Origin: Acidimicrobiaceae bacterium | GTDB taxonomy: Bacteria > Actinomycetota > Acidimicrobiia > Acidimicrobiales > RAAP-2 | NCBI GenBank assembly: GCA_003132165.1 | Contig: PKWW01000033.1 | Span: 1-37,033 of the forward strand | Reading direction: 5' to 3' | DNA: 37,033 nt | Shown: piece after piece, positions 7,835 to 15,278 of the stretch | Numbering within the stretch: the stretch's first letter is position 1 | How the letters are laid out: the number at the start of each line of letters is the position of its first letter | The notes under the pieces: generated by a model | Told to the model about the DNA's origin: nothing | The model's database searches: none | Seen by the model: only the letters and a program-made list of their open reading frames with translations | Position numbers and translations under genes: made by a program

Positions 7835-7957
7835 TCACATTGAACCGCGCTGACTGTCGTGCCTGACCCGACGGCGTGCAGTCGCCGCGATCTCATCCAG
7901 AGACGCAGAGATGTTTGAAAGCTGTCCGCTAAGGCTCATCACTGTCTGAGGATCCAC
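7835..7957 (-). CDS. Candidate small protein, 40 residues, overlapping the SDR stop
   Basis: A GTG at 7957 overlaps the last base of the SDR gene's stop codon (TAGTG), the arrangement typical of translational coupling. The frame encodes MDPQTVMSLSGQLSNIS, then a helix-prone stretch and a basic tail. The DNA for LSGQLSN is part of a 22-bp direct repeat that recurs in the same codon phase upstream of the SDR gene (9612-9633). No family is recognised. It is too short to separate firmly from chance. Confidence 0.3.
   Translation of the reverse strand: MDPQTVMSLSGQLSNISASLDEIAATARRRVRHDSQRGSM
7913..7934. repeat. 22-bp direct repeat, copy 1
   Basis: The 22-bp sequence GTTTGAAAGCTGTCCGCT plus AAGG recurs at 9612-9633 with one mismatch and at 14003-14024 with four. 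All three copies are in the same orientation. Copies 1 and 2 lie on either side of the SDR gene. Read on the minus strand, each encodes L-[SG]-G-[QR]-L-[SI]-N, so the likeness may be a shared peptide rather than a DNA site. Confidence 0.5.
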
Positions 7958-9438
7958 TACTCCGACAGTTGGGAGGCCTCCACTTCGCCACTCCTGCGCA
8001 CGGCCCGAATAAGTCCAGGAAAGATGAAGCGGTGAAATGGCAAGAAGGCGTACCAGTAGAGGTACCCGGGAAGACCGCGCGGGTCGAAGAACGCGGTTTG
8101 CTCGATCCGGGAACCTCCCTGGTCGGGGAGGATCTTGAACTGCAGCCACGCAGTTCCCGGGAGTTTCATTTCCGCTCGCAGGCGAAGGAGATGGGGACGA
8201 TCCAGCGCCTCGACCCGCCAGAAGTCCAGGGGTTCGCCGACGCGCAGTTCGCGGGGGTGTCGGCGGCCGCGGCGCATGCCCACTCCACCGGACACCCGAT
8301 CGATCAACCCCCGAATTTGCCACAGAACGTTCCCGGCTGGCCATCCGGCGTCGCCGCCGAGCGCGCACGCAGCGTCGAAGACAGCTTCGGGCGCCGCTGA
8401 ACTAAGGATCCGATGGCTGTCGGACAGCATGCCTTCGTGCACCGCCAACTGGCGTTCCGGAGTCCCGTCTGCGCTGAAACTGGCAAGGCTTGAGGCCCAC
8501 GTGGTCTCGATCTCGTCGCTCGCCATCCGGTTGAGCGCCAGCTCCAAGGCGGCGCGGTAACTCATTGGCCGAACGTTGAACTCACGCAGGGCGCGGTCAT
8601 CTTGAACTACCAAGTCAGTATGCATGCCGGCGATGAGAGGCTGCGCGATGGCGTACGGGATGGGCGTGACTAGGTCGATGAACCTACTGCTCCATTCGGG
8701 GTGGGGCACGGGTAAGACGAGGATTCGGCGATGGAGCCCGCGAACGCTGGCGTATTCCAGCATCATCTGCCGGTAACTAAGGATGTCCGGGCCGCCGATC
8801 TCGTAGACGCCCTCGGCATCAGGGCGGTCGAACGCTTCGAGGAGGTACTCGAGGACGTTGCGGACACCGATCGGCTGGCAGTGGAAGTCCACCCATCGGG
8901 GTGCGACCATGATCGGCAGGCGCTCAGTCAGGCACCGGATCATCTCGAAGCTCACTGACCCCGAACCGACGATGATTGCGGCGCGGAACTCAATGACCGG
9001 CACTCCGCAGACCGCGAGGATTCGGCCTACCTCGTGACGCGAAGTCAGGTGATCGCTCAGGGTCGCGGCCGAGTCTCCCAGGCCCCCGAGATAGATGATC
9101 TTGGTGACGCCCGCACGCTGTGCCGCCGCCGAGAAGATTTGGGCAATCTGGCGGTCGCGTTCGCGGAAACTGCTGCCGCTCGCCATCGAATGCACCAGGT
9201 AGTAGGCGACGTCGATGCCCTCCAGCGCCTGACGCGATGCCTCTTCGTCGGCCAGGTCACCTTGGATTAGCTCCACGCCGGGCCAGCGGCCCTCCAAGCG
9301 ACTGATGTCGCGGGTCACGCAACGGATATGCGCGTTTCGTCCCTGCAGCCTCTCTACCAGTCGGCCGCCTATGTATCCGGTCGCGCCCGTGACCAGAACG
9401 TGCGCCTGGCCCACGTCACCGTCGTCGTCGCCGTTCAC
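7957..9438 (-). CDS. SDR-family NAD(P)-binding protein with C-terminal DUF2867 domain
   Basis: A 493-residue two-domain protein. Residues 1 to about 300 form an atypical extended SDR (NmrA/NAD-epimerase-like) fold. It has the nucleotide motif VTGATGYIGGRL at about 16-27, an acidic site after VELIQGD, and YYLVHSM in place of the classic YxxxK region. From about 330 onward, DUF2867-like features appear: WRVEALDRPHLLRLRAEMKL, ending with YWYAFLPFHRFIFPGLI. This fusion is common in actinobacteria and cyanobacteria and its substrate is unknown. The start is a GTG at 9438. Two similar 22-bp repeats lie just outside each end of the gene. Confidence 0.88.
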   Translation of the reverse strand: MNGDDDGDVGQAHVLVTGATGYIGGRLVERLQGRNAHIRCVTRDISRLEGRWPGVELIQGDLADEEASRQALEGIDVAYYLVHSMASGSSFRERDRQIAQIFSAAAQRAGVTKIIYLGGLGDSAATLSDHLTSRHEVGRILAVCGVPVIEFRAAIIVGSGSVSFEMIRCLTERLPIMVAPRWVDFHCQPIGVRNVLEYLLEAFDRPDAEGVYEIGGPDILSYRQMMLEYASVRGLHRRILVLPVPHPEWSSRFIDLVTPIPYAIAQPLIAGMHTDLVVQDDRALREFNVRPMSYRAALELALNRMASDEIETTWASSLASFSADGTPERQLAVHEGMLSDSHRILSSAAPEAVFDAACALGGDAGWPAGNVLWQIRGLIDRVSGGVGMRRGRRHPRELRVGEPLDFWRVEALDRPHLLRLRAEMKLPGTAWLQFKILPDQGGSRIEQTAFFDPRGLPGYLYWYAFLPFHRFIFPGLIRAVRRSGEVEASQLSE

Positions 9439-9578
9439 CCGCGCCCTTCTCGAAACTCATTGCATTCGTCCATAACTCAACTTGATACCTCACGCGATGG
9501 GCGGCACCAGTGCCGAAGGTCCTTGGTAATCCTGCGGCGCGTGGGTTCGCCTTGGAGAGTCTGCCCGGTTGATTCAAT

Positions 9579-9707
9579 TCATTCTTTGAACTCGGCGAAC
9601 AGTTGGAAAAGGTTTGAAAGCTGTCCGCCAAGGTCCAGCAGAATTTCCTGACACGGGTGTGATTTCGTAATTGGCGTTCGGCGCTTTCGACAACCAAACT
9701 GGCACAT
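9579..9707 (-). CDS. Candidate small protein, 42 residues, upstream of the SDR gene
   Basis: The frame opens with ATG at 9707 and ends at 9579. The C-terminal half reads EILLDLGGQLSNLFQLFAEF and resembles, in phase, the 40-residue candidate downstream of the SDR gene (SLSGQLSNIS). The N-terminal half is Cys/Arg-rich. No good ribosome binding site precedes the ATG. It could be a relic of a duplicated short gene or a chance frame. Otherwise the stretch 9439-9849 holds no gene I can support. Confidence 0.22.
   Translation of the reverse strand: MCQFGCRKRRTPITKSHPCQEILLDLGGQLSNLFQLFAEFKE
9612..9633. repeat. 22-bp direct repeat, copy 2
   Basis: It matches copy 1 (7913-7934) at 21 of 22 positions and has the same orientation. 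It lies about 175 bases upstream of the SDR gene start. See copy 1 for the peptide-level likeness. Confidence 0.5.
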
Positions 9708-9849
9708 CGGATATGCGCGGGGTGTCGAGGTCCCAGGGGCCCAAACGCGCTGAGCGCCCCCTCTAATATCGTCTTGTCCTGGTGGCACCCTTACAGCCCA
9801 TTGCAAGGAAACGCGAGGCGCCCGAAAGGTGTGCCGCCAATCCTTACTG

Positions 9850-11838
9850 TTAATGAGCGACTTTCGTCACCGCACCTCGATAGAAATACACGCGGCCGGT
9901 TTCGGCACCACCGACGATAATTGTCTTGGCGTCGGACGAGATATAGACGTAGCCCGCTTCTCCGTGGCCCCAGTCACCGGCCGGTCCCGGCAGCTTCGCC
10001 GACCAGATGAGTTCGCCAGTGCGCGCCACGTAGAGAGCCAGCTGGTCACTGTTGCCGCCGCCGTTCGTCGCTCCTTGCGGACCCAAACTCGGCTGCTCGA
10101 ACAGCACGTACTTACTGCCGGAGAAAGCGACCGCATTCGAACTTGTCGCCGCGGCCCACAACAGACGTCCACTGCGGTTGTAGACCGCGGTGCCCAAATC
10201 GTTGCCGGTGGCGTTGGCGGTGGCCGCCAACTGCTCGTCGGGCGAGATCACCGAACCGAAGTCAGTGTTCACCACCGCCTGTTGCCAGAGGATGGTGCCG
10301 TCAGATGTCCGTAGCAGTGTCAGCGCGAAACCGGTCTTCGCGGTCAGCAGTATGTCGTGAGCCGAGACTCCCCAGAACAGCGCCCAACCGCCGACGTCCG
10401 TCTTCCATATCACCGCGCCATTGGTGGGGTCAATGGCGTAGACGTCGTTGTCGCCCGAAGAAGCGTAGACGCGGCTCTCGTCGGCGCTCCAGGCGATGTT
10501 GCGTACCTGGCCACCGAGGAAGGCTTGGGCGAGGACGGCACCGGATGCTCGATCGAGAATCACCAAGCGGCCGTCGAAGTTGCCGTAGGCCAAGTAGCGG
10601 CCGTCCGGTGAGAATTGAACGCTCACCGGACCACCACCGATAGCAATCGTCGAACTGGTGTCGTCAAGTGCGGGGATACTCCAGACCACCTGGCCCTGAT
10701 GATTGAGCAGGGTGAGGGAGGGGTATAAACCAATGCCCGCTTTGGGATCAACGTTCAATCCGGGATCAATCATCGCCACGTATTGGCCATCAGGGGAGAC
10801 GTCGACACTCGGCATTGCCAGCACGCCGAGAAGATGTTGCCAGAGGAGTTTGCCGGTCTGGGTGTCGAAGAAGTCGAGTTGACTGCGCGCTACGACCGAG
10901 GCCGGAGGGACGGATTCGGCGAAGGGAACGGTGGCTAAGAAACGACCATTGGCCGAAATGGCTCCGCGACCGATCGGCGCCACCGCGTTGTACTGACTCG
11001 TCAGCTTGTACTTTCCACTCATGGTCGGAGGTCGCATGGCGAGGCGGATGGTCGACGTACGGCCGGCGACGGGACTGACGGCAACGTGCAAATCGGCGTA
11101 GCCGCGAGCCTGTGCGAGAATGGTGTACGTCTGCCAGGCTGGGATGACGCCTCGTTGGTGCGCACTGACCGGCACCCTGCCTTGCCCGCCGTCCAGGTGG
11201 TACGACCAAGTCGCTTCGGCGTTGTCAATTCGCACGTTGGCCCCCGCAATCGGAAGGTTGGTTCTCGCGTCAATGGTGCGAATGACCAGTGTCGCGTTCG
11301 GCTTGGCCATCGGTGCATTGGGCGGCCCGTTCTGTGCTTGTTGAACGTACACGCTGTTGTCAAGGGTGATCGTCTGTAATGGCGTCGTTTGGCCGGGCCC
11401 CGTGACCTGAGCGAAAGCGATTTGAATTGGCACCTGGTGCCTTGATCCCCTTGGCCAGGCTTGGCTTCCCGGCTCCGCTTCGACGAAAGCGGCTGAACAG
11501 ATGATCCGACTCGAGCTGCCCGACGATAGGTAGAGGAATGAGGGCTGCGGGGTGCACACGCCCAGGAAACTCTGACCGGGGTTCGTTGGCTGGGTCACGT
11601 TGAAACTGAAGATGCCAGACGGCCCGGTGTTGGTGACGGTGAGGATTCGCTGGATCGTCGAATCAAGGCCGCCTATCCACTGTGTGTGGGCATCGGCGCT
11701 GAGCGTGAGCGGCGAACTGGCGCCGCTGGCCGAACTGGTCGACAAACCTGAGAGTCCGGGCGCCGCCAGGGTGAGAATGCAGAGGGTGAAAATGCCCAGT
11801 CTGGCAACAGACCTGCGCACAGAAGTGGAAAAGTTCAT
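9850..11838 (-). CDS. Secreted beta-propeller (PQQ/WD40-like repeat) protein
   Basis: A 662-residue exported protein. The ATG at 11838 follows AGGAGGGCAAA; an upstream ATG at 11871 has poorer support. The signal peptide has a basic start and a hydrophobic core (LGIFTLCILTLAAPGL), then a Ser/Ala-rich region. A beta-rich part follows with an Ig- or carboxypeptidase-regulatory-like segment (RTIDARTNLPIAGANVRI). The C-terminal 370 or so residues form a propeller with repeats of the kind DTQTGKLLWQ, DPTNGAVIWKT and TSDGTILWQQ, plus WD40-like SPDGRYLAYG. No enzyme motif or cell-wall anchor is seen. Extracytoplasmic propellers of this kind act in binding or scaffolding, and the ligand here is unknown. 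A second secreted propeller lies at 15279-16694. Confidence 0.85.
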   Translation of the reverse strand: MNFSTSVRRSVARLGIFTLCILTLAAPGLSGLSTSSASGASSPLTLSADAHTQWIGGLDSTIQRILTVTNTGPSGIFSFNVTQPTNPGQSFLGVCTPQPSFLYLSSGSSSRIICSAAFVEAEPGSQAWPRGSRHQVPIQIAFAQVTGPGQTTPLQTITLDNSVYVQQAQNGPPNAPMAKPNATLVIRTIDARTNLPIAGANVRIDNAEATWSYHLDGGQGRVPVSAHQRGVIPAWQTYTILAQARGYADLHVAVSPVAGRTSTIRLAMRPPTMSGKYKLTSQYNAVAPIGRGAISANGRFLATVPFAESVPPASVVARSQLDFFDTQTGKLLWQHLLGVLAMPSVDVSPDGQYVAMIDPGLNVDPKAGIGLYPSLTLLNHQGQVVWSIPALDDTSSTIAIGGGPVSVQFSPDGRYLAYGNFDGRLVILDRASGAVLAQAFLGGQVRNIAWSADESRVYASSGDNDVYAIDPTNGAVIWKTDVGGWALFWGVSAHDILLTAKTGFALTLLRTSDGTILWQQAVVNTDFGSVISPDEQLAATANATGNDLGTAVYNRSGRLLWAAATSSNAVAFSGSKYVLFEQPSLGPQGATNGGGNSDQLALYVARTGELIWSAKLPGPAGDWGHGEAGYVYISSDAKTIIVGGAETGRVYFYRGAVTKVAH

Positions 11839-12112
11839 TTTGCCCTCCTCTTGCGGAGGATAGCCGGACATGCCGAACTTGGCGGGTCATCGCCAACTGG
11901 ATGATGGCACGATGGCAACGAAATCCCTGGAGAAATTCCTCCCAATTGTCATGGCGGAATCAGTCCGACTTCTCGGAAGACGATGGGCTATACCTAATTG
12001 AAAGAACTGCCCTTCGACATTCGAGAAGAGCACAATCCATTGACGAAACTCACGCACGTTGCATTCGCTGGTGCACAATTCAAAGAAACGAAACAGCGAA
12101 GACTTCAGTGAT
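11839..12112. other. Intergenic stretch without a supported gene
   Basis: This holds the leader of the secreted propeller gene and the region just past the stop of the acidic repeat gene. It is AT-richer than its surroundings. No RNA gene, hairpin terminator or family-like peptide was recognised. Confidence 0.4.
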
Positions 12113-12418
12113 TTAATCCTCAGTGACGATAACCTCGATATCGATGAAATCCGCATCGCCTACGGCATCGGCATCGATGAGATCGGCGCCACCCACGACA
12201 TCGGCATCGACGAGGTCGGCCCCACCCACGACGTCGGCATCGACGACGTCGGCACCGCCTACGGCATCGGCATCGATGAGATCGGCGCCACCCACGACGT
12301 CGGCATCGACGAGATCGGCACCGCCCACGACATCGGCCTCAGTCTCATCCGGCTTGCCCATCACGCTGGGTGGATCTTCCGACCGTGCGTTCTCTGTACC
12401 GTTTCCAGTATTGTCCAT
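12113..12418 (-). CDS. Acidic protein with 11-residue tandem repeats (unknown)
   Basis: A 101-residue, strongly acidic protein of unknown function. The ATG at 12418 follows GGAGGAGGAGC, a strong ribosome binding site, which decides both strand and start. After a polar N-terminus (MDNTGNGTENARSEDPP) come about six repeats of the type ADVVGGADL[VI]D, then the tail IEVIVTED. Types alternate so that three 11-mers form a 33-residue unit present twice. The ADL and ADV steps look like pentapeptide repeats (A[DN]Lxx), but the extra Gly per 11 breaks that register, so a regular beta-helix is uncertain. There is no signal peptide or membrane segment. The other strand is also open across the repeat, but lacks a ribosome binding site. 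Confidence 0.65.
   Translation of the reverse strand: MDNTGNGTENARSEDPPSVMGKPDETEADVVGGADLVDADVVGGADLIDADAVGGADVVDADVVGGADLVDADVVGGADLIDADAVGDADFIDIEVIVTED
12155..12343. repeat. 33-bp tandem repeat, about 5.7 copies
   Basis: Unit boundaries fall at 12155, 12188, 12221, 12254, 12287 and 12320. Units 1 and 4, 2 and 5, and 3 and 6 resemble each other most, so the array also has a 99-bp period. The unit length is 11 codons, so gain or loss of units keeps the minus-strand frame of the acidic repeat protein. There are no spacers, so this is not a CRISPR array. Confidence 0.9.
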
Positions 12419-12599
12419 GCTCCTCCTCCATACGAACCAACTGAATACTCGCATACGCATGCGAAGAGTTCAAGCGCCTTTGCGCACCTAACCCTCACGG
12501 GCGATACTCATCTTCTATCGCACCTCTGGGTAGAATTTTTCCTTCGCGGGGGATGACTCCGACAAATTAAGGTCTCGGGGTCAGGGAAGAGAAACGGGC

Positions 12600-12998
12600 A
12601 TGGAAAAGAGCGGACCGCAGAAGAGCAAGTCTCCGTCGCAGTTGATAGACGCGAGAATCAAGGAGCTAGGCGACTGGCGCGGCGAGATGCTGAGTCGGCT
12701 CCGTACCGTGGTCAGGGAAGCCGATCCCGAAGTCGTCGAGGAGTGGAAGTGGAGAGGGGTTCCGGTGTGGTACCACGATGGAATGATCTGCACGGGCGAG
12801 ACTTACAAGAACGTCGTGAAGATGACCTTCGCCAAGGGGGCGGCGCTGAAGGATCCCTCGGGCATCTTCAACTCCAGTCTTGACGGGAACACAAGGCGTG
12901 CCATCGACTTCCACGAGGGTGAGAAGATAGACGAGAAGGCGTTGAAGGCTCTCGTTCGCGCCGCCGTGACCCTGAACAAATCCAAAGCCAAAAGTTGA
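12600..12998 (+). CDS. DUF1801 domain protein
   Basis: A 132-residue cytoplasmic protein starting at ATG 12600, with GGGAAGAG upstream. The sequence includes SQLIDARIKELGDWRGEMLSR, then EVVEEWKWRGVPVWYHDGMICTGE, VKMTFAKGA, and a C-terminal helix (KALKALVRAAVTLNK). This matches DUF1801 (YdhG/YdeI-like) proteins, which are small, widespread and of unknown biochemical function. It appears to be transcribed alone, reading away from the acidic repeat gene. The segment between them (12419-12599) should hold both promoters. Confidence 0.88.
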   Translation: MEKSGPQKSKSPSQLIDARIKELGDWRGEMLSRLRTVVREADPEVVEEWKWRGVPVWYHDGMICTGETYKNVVKMTFAKGAALKDPSGIFNSSLDGNTRRAIDFHEGEKIDEKALKALVRAAVTLNKSKAKS

Positions 12999-13422
12999 TC
13001 CACGAGGCATAATATTCCCCGTGGGATTCTGTAAGAAGTCACCGTCTTGGTTCCACTCCCGATTGAGGTGGCAGGATTTGGATTCGGGTCTGGCAATCTG
13101 GGATTAGGCACCTGCCACGGTGAATGAACAAGGCTCCGTGATTGATTCTTTCACCGTTCATCTGGAACGCAACCGCCTGATTCGCCGCGTGTCGAGCTCG
13201 ACAAGCGTTGTCACGTCCCTCACGAATGAGTCCATTCTCCAAGTCGTGGCGTGGGTGTCGATCGGGAGCGATGGGCGTCACATGTCGTTGGCTTCCTAGG
13301 AATACAAAGGACTGGAGGACGCCATCTGGGCCGGCCGAGAGCGCCTCCAGCACCGGCGAGTAGAGTTTCCTATAGCGAGCAGACCGAATTGGTCGGTCTG
13401 TCGCCGTGAGAATTGAGTATTC
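12999..13422. other. Intergenic stretch before the cold-shock gene
   Basis: This is probably the promoter and leader of the cold-shock gene. A GTG-started frame at 13120-13299 encodes a 59-residue peptide beginning MNEQGSVIDSFTVHLERN, but it lacks a good ribosome binding site and any family likeness, so I do not call it a gene. The hairpin at 13380-13400 is listed separately. Confidence 0.4.
13380..13400 (+). promoter_or_regulatory. Inverted repeat in the cold-shock gene leader
   Basis: CAGACCG and CGGTCTG are perfect 7-bp arms around a 7-base loop, ending 22 bases before the GTG start of the cold-shock gene. It could be an operator or a leader hairpin. Leader structure is a known control point for cold-shock mRNAs, but no known motif is recognised here. 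Confidence 0.4.
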
Positions 13423-13623
13423 GTGGCGCAAGGAACAGTAAAGTTTTTTAATTCAGAAAAAGGATTCGGCTTCATCTCGCGCGAGCAAGGTGATGACGTC
13501 TTCGTACATTTCTCCAACATCCAGGGCGAGGGCCACAAGAACCTCGAAGAGGGCCAGCGCGTCGAGTTCGACGCGGTGCCCGGTAAGAAGGGCGAGGAAG
13601 CTCAGAACGTCCGCGTAATCTGA
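13423..13623 (+). CDS. csp: Cold-shock protein, CspA family
   Basis: A 66-residue single cold-shock domain, which binds single-stranded RNA and DNA. RNP1 (KGFGFI) and RNP2 (VFVHFS) are both intact, and the start [18 protein letters not shown] is typical of actinobacterial Csp proteins. The start codon is GTG at 13423, and the ribosome binding site is weak (GAG about ten bases upstream). It is a single-gene unit followed by an inverted repeat. Nothing in the sequence tells whether this paralogue is cold-induced or constitutive. Confidence 0.96.
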   Translation: MAQGTVKFFNSEKGFGFISREQGDDVFVHFSNIQGEGHKNLEEGQRVEFDAVPGKKGEEAQNVRVI

Positions 13624-13631
13624 GTTCAAAT

Positions 13632-13678
13632 GGCACTCTCGGGAGCTGCGCGCGTACCGCGGGCGCACCGGGAGTGCC
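13632..13678 (+). terminator. Stem-loop after the cold-shock gene
   Basis: GGCACTCTCGG (13632-13642) pairs with CCGGGAGTGCC (13668-13678) with one G-U pair. The enclosed TGCGC...GCGCA can extend the fold. It starts nine bases after the stop. There is no T-run after it, so it is a likely but not classic terminator. Confidence 0.5.
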
Positions 13679-14032
13679 GCTCGTCTGGGCTTGTGCCCCA
13701 TCGTGAGTAGTGCTGCTCCGGGTGAACCACACAATGTTCTCCGAGTGAGCGCAAGTTTTTTGCGTGCGCCTAACGACGAATGCACGTTGCATTCTTCGAG
13801 CGACGTGGGGGATTGGTGAGTTCATTACGAGTTCAAGGACAGGGCTAAAGGAGTCACGAGTTTTGTCTCGGCGAAAATCTGGGCGACTCATATCCTCGAA
13901 TAACTAGGTTCGTCATTGAGAACCGATTGGCAACATGTCCTTTCGATCACTCAAGCGTGACCCTCTGGTTTTCGCACAGAAGTTCGTTTGGGTCCTTGGA
14001 AGGTTTATAAGCCGCCCGCTAAGGTCCGCCAC
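13679..14032. other. Intergenic stretch without a supported gene
   Basis: All six frames were read and no recognisable peptide was found. It contains the third copy of the 22-bp repeat (14003-14024), whose AAGG end doubles as a possible ribosome binding site for the next small gene. Confidence 0.35.
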
Positions 14033-14167
14033 ATGGATGTTTTCTGGCCCTGCGTGGCAATGTTTTTGTTCGGCGCGCTCTTCACCGGCGCCTACATCTG
14101 GATGCGCCGGGAGTCATTCGGTGAAAGTGACCCCCAGCGAAGGACAGGGGAAAAGACAAATCATTGA
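14033..14167 (+). CDS. Small single-pass membrane protein, 44 residues (unknown)
   Basis: The ATG at 14033 is preceded by TAAGG at a spacing of about eight. The peptide begins MDVFWPCVAMFLFGALFTGA, giving one hydrophobic segment of about 18 residues. It continues with YIWMRRESFGES and a short polar tail rich in Arg, Lys and Asn, so the positive side would face the cytoplasm. No family is recognised. A short GGGGC/GCCCC hairpin follows near 14190. It lies just upstream of a transposase relic. It is plausible as a real small protein but not proven. Confidence 0.45.
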   Translation: MDVFWPCVAMFLFGALFTGAYIWMRRESFGESDPQRRTGEKTNH

Positions 14168-14306
14168 ACTGATCCCGCGAAACTCTAGTGGGGCGAGAGC
14201 CCCCAAACGTCTTCCTGGCCTACTGAGGTAATGGGGTCGCCCTGTACGATCAACCGCTTGCTGTCAGACAAGCAACGATTGAGATTGCAGAGCCTGCATT
14301 CCGATT

Positions 14307-14830
14307 TCATCGTGCCGCTGTCGAATGGAGGTCGTACCCAACGCCTCTGCGGTCACGCTGGGCTCGTTCATTCGCGCCAACATCGAGCTGGGGTCAGTCG
14401 TGCTCACCGATGGCCTTGTTTCCTACCCGGCGGCGCTGGGTGCCGAGACTACACGCACAAGGTCTTCAACATCGCAGCATCAGGCAACCAGGCGCACGAG
14501 GACCTGCCAGGAGTACACCGCGTGGCCAGCCTGACCAAGCGGTGGATGCTCGGGACCTACCAAGGCTCCGTTCAACCGGTCCACCTGCAGGCCTACTTCG
14601 ACGAGTTCTGCTTCCGGTTCAATCGGCGCAACTCGAGGAAACGCGGAATGCTCTTCTGCCGGCTGCTCGAGCAGTCCGTTGAGGCGCCACCCGTGACCGA
14701 GGCTGGTCTGCTCAAACGTTCGGTGCCCAAGGCCAAGCCCACTACACCGCCCGACCTCAAGCGTGTCCATACCAACGCCCTCGACATCAAGGTGCGACCG
14801 AAGCCCTGGCGGCGGTCCCCGAGTTTGTAG
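14307..14830 (+). pseudogene. IS1595-family (ISXO2-like) transposase, C-terminal relic with frameshift
   Basis: The first frame gives CRMEVVPNASAVTLGSFIRA and SVVLTDGLVSYPAALG, the latter containing the TDG acidic site of the DDE/N domain. The sequence then switches frame near 14440-14452 and continues DYTHKVFNIAASGN, LPGVHRVASLTKRWMLGTYQ and FDEFCFRFNRR. Together these follow the ISXO2-like DDE transposase in order. The N-terminal zinc-ribbon half is missing. With truncation plus a frameshift, no active transposase can be made. The last 60 or so codons after the FNRR motif are the usual variable tail. It marks an old insertion in this accessory-looking segment. Confidence 0.8.
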
Positions 14831-14902
14831 CCGTCACGAACTGACGACGCCGAGAGAGCCGCCACTGGCACGAGGCGAGATGAAGCAGGTGAACTCGAGG
14901 CC

Positions 14903-15088
14903 CTACGACTTCCTCCGCCAACGCCATAAGGCGACGCTGCACACCACACCTGCATCCAGGATGAGGCCCGTACGATTCATCCAGCTTCCCAAAGGATGAC
15001 CCCACGTTAGGAACTGTGCCACGATGAGAACGAACACGCTCGCCAGAAACAGTTGCTTGTTCTCTATCGTCGTCCACAGCTGACGCAT
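14903..15088 (-). CDS. Small two-segment membrane protein, 61 residues (unknown)
   Basis: The ATG at 15088 follows AAGGTGAGTGCG. The peptide begins MRQLWTTIENKQLFLASVF. It has one clear hydrophobic helix (LASVFVLIVAQFLTW), a second weaker one (LILDAGVVCSVALW), and ends WRWRRKS, so both ends probably face the cytoplasm. The frame stays open upstream into the end of the propeller gene, with another hydrophobic stretch, so a longer form starting near 15270 is possible. No family is recognised. It follows the secreted propeller gene on the same strand and might share its transcript. Confidence 0.4.
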   Translation of the reverse strand: MRQLWTTIENKQLFLASVFVLIVAQFLTWGHPLGSWMNRTGLILDAGVVCSVALWRWRRKS

Positions 15089-15278
15089 CGCACTCACCTT
15101 GTCTTCGGTATGGCCGTACTTGGGAGAGTATCGTGCCCGCGCGGTCAAGTCGCGGTGGCAGGGAGGCGCTCCATACCACCGCGACGGAATTGGAGCCACA
15201 TAGCTCGAGGTCAGAACCCCAGCAATCGAAAGGAGTAGATCAAGAACTACTGCACTGAGACGGATAGCCCCTTTACAC

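Noticed and set aside
12155..12343. Possible CRISPR array
   Set aside because: Units are contiguous, imperfect and coding, with no unique spacers and no cas genes.
12059..12556. Long plus-strand open frames across the 33-bp repeat (GIDEIG- or SAPPTTSAS-type repeats)
   Set aside because: A 33-bp repeat keeps several frames open by itself. Only the minus frame has a strong ribosome binding site.
13120..13299. 59-residue GTG-started frame before the cold-shock gene
   Set aside because: No ribosome binding site and no recognisable likeness.
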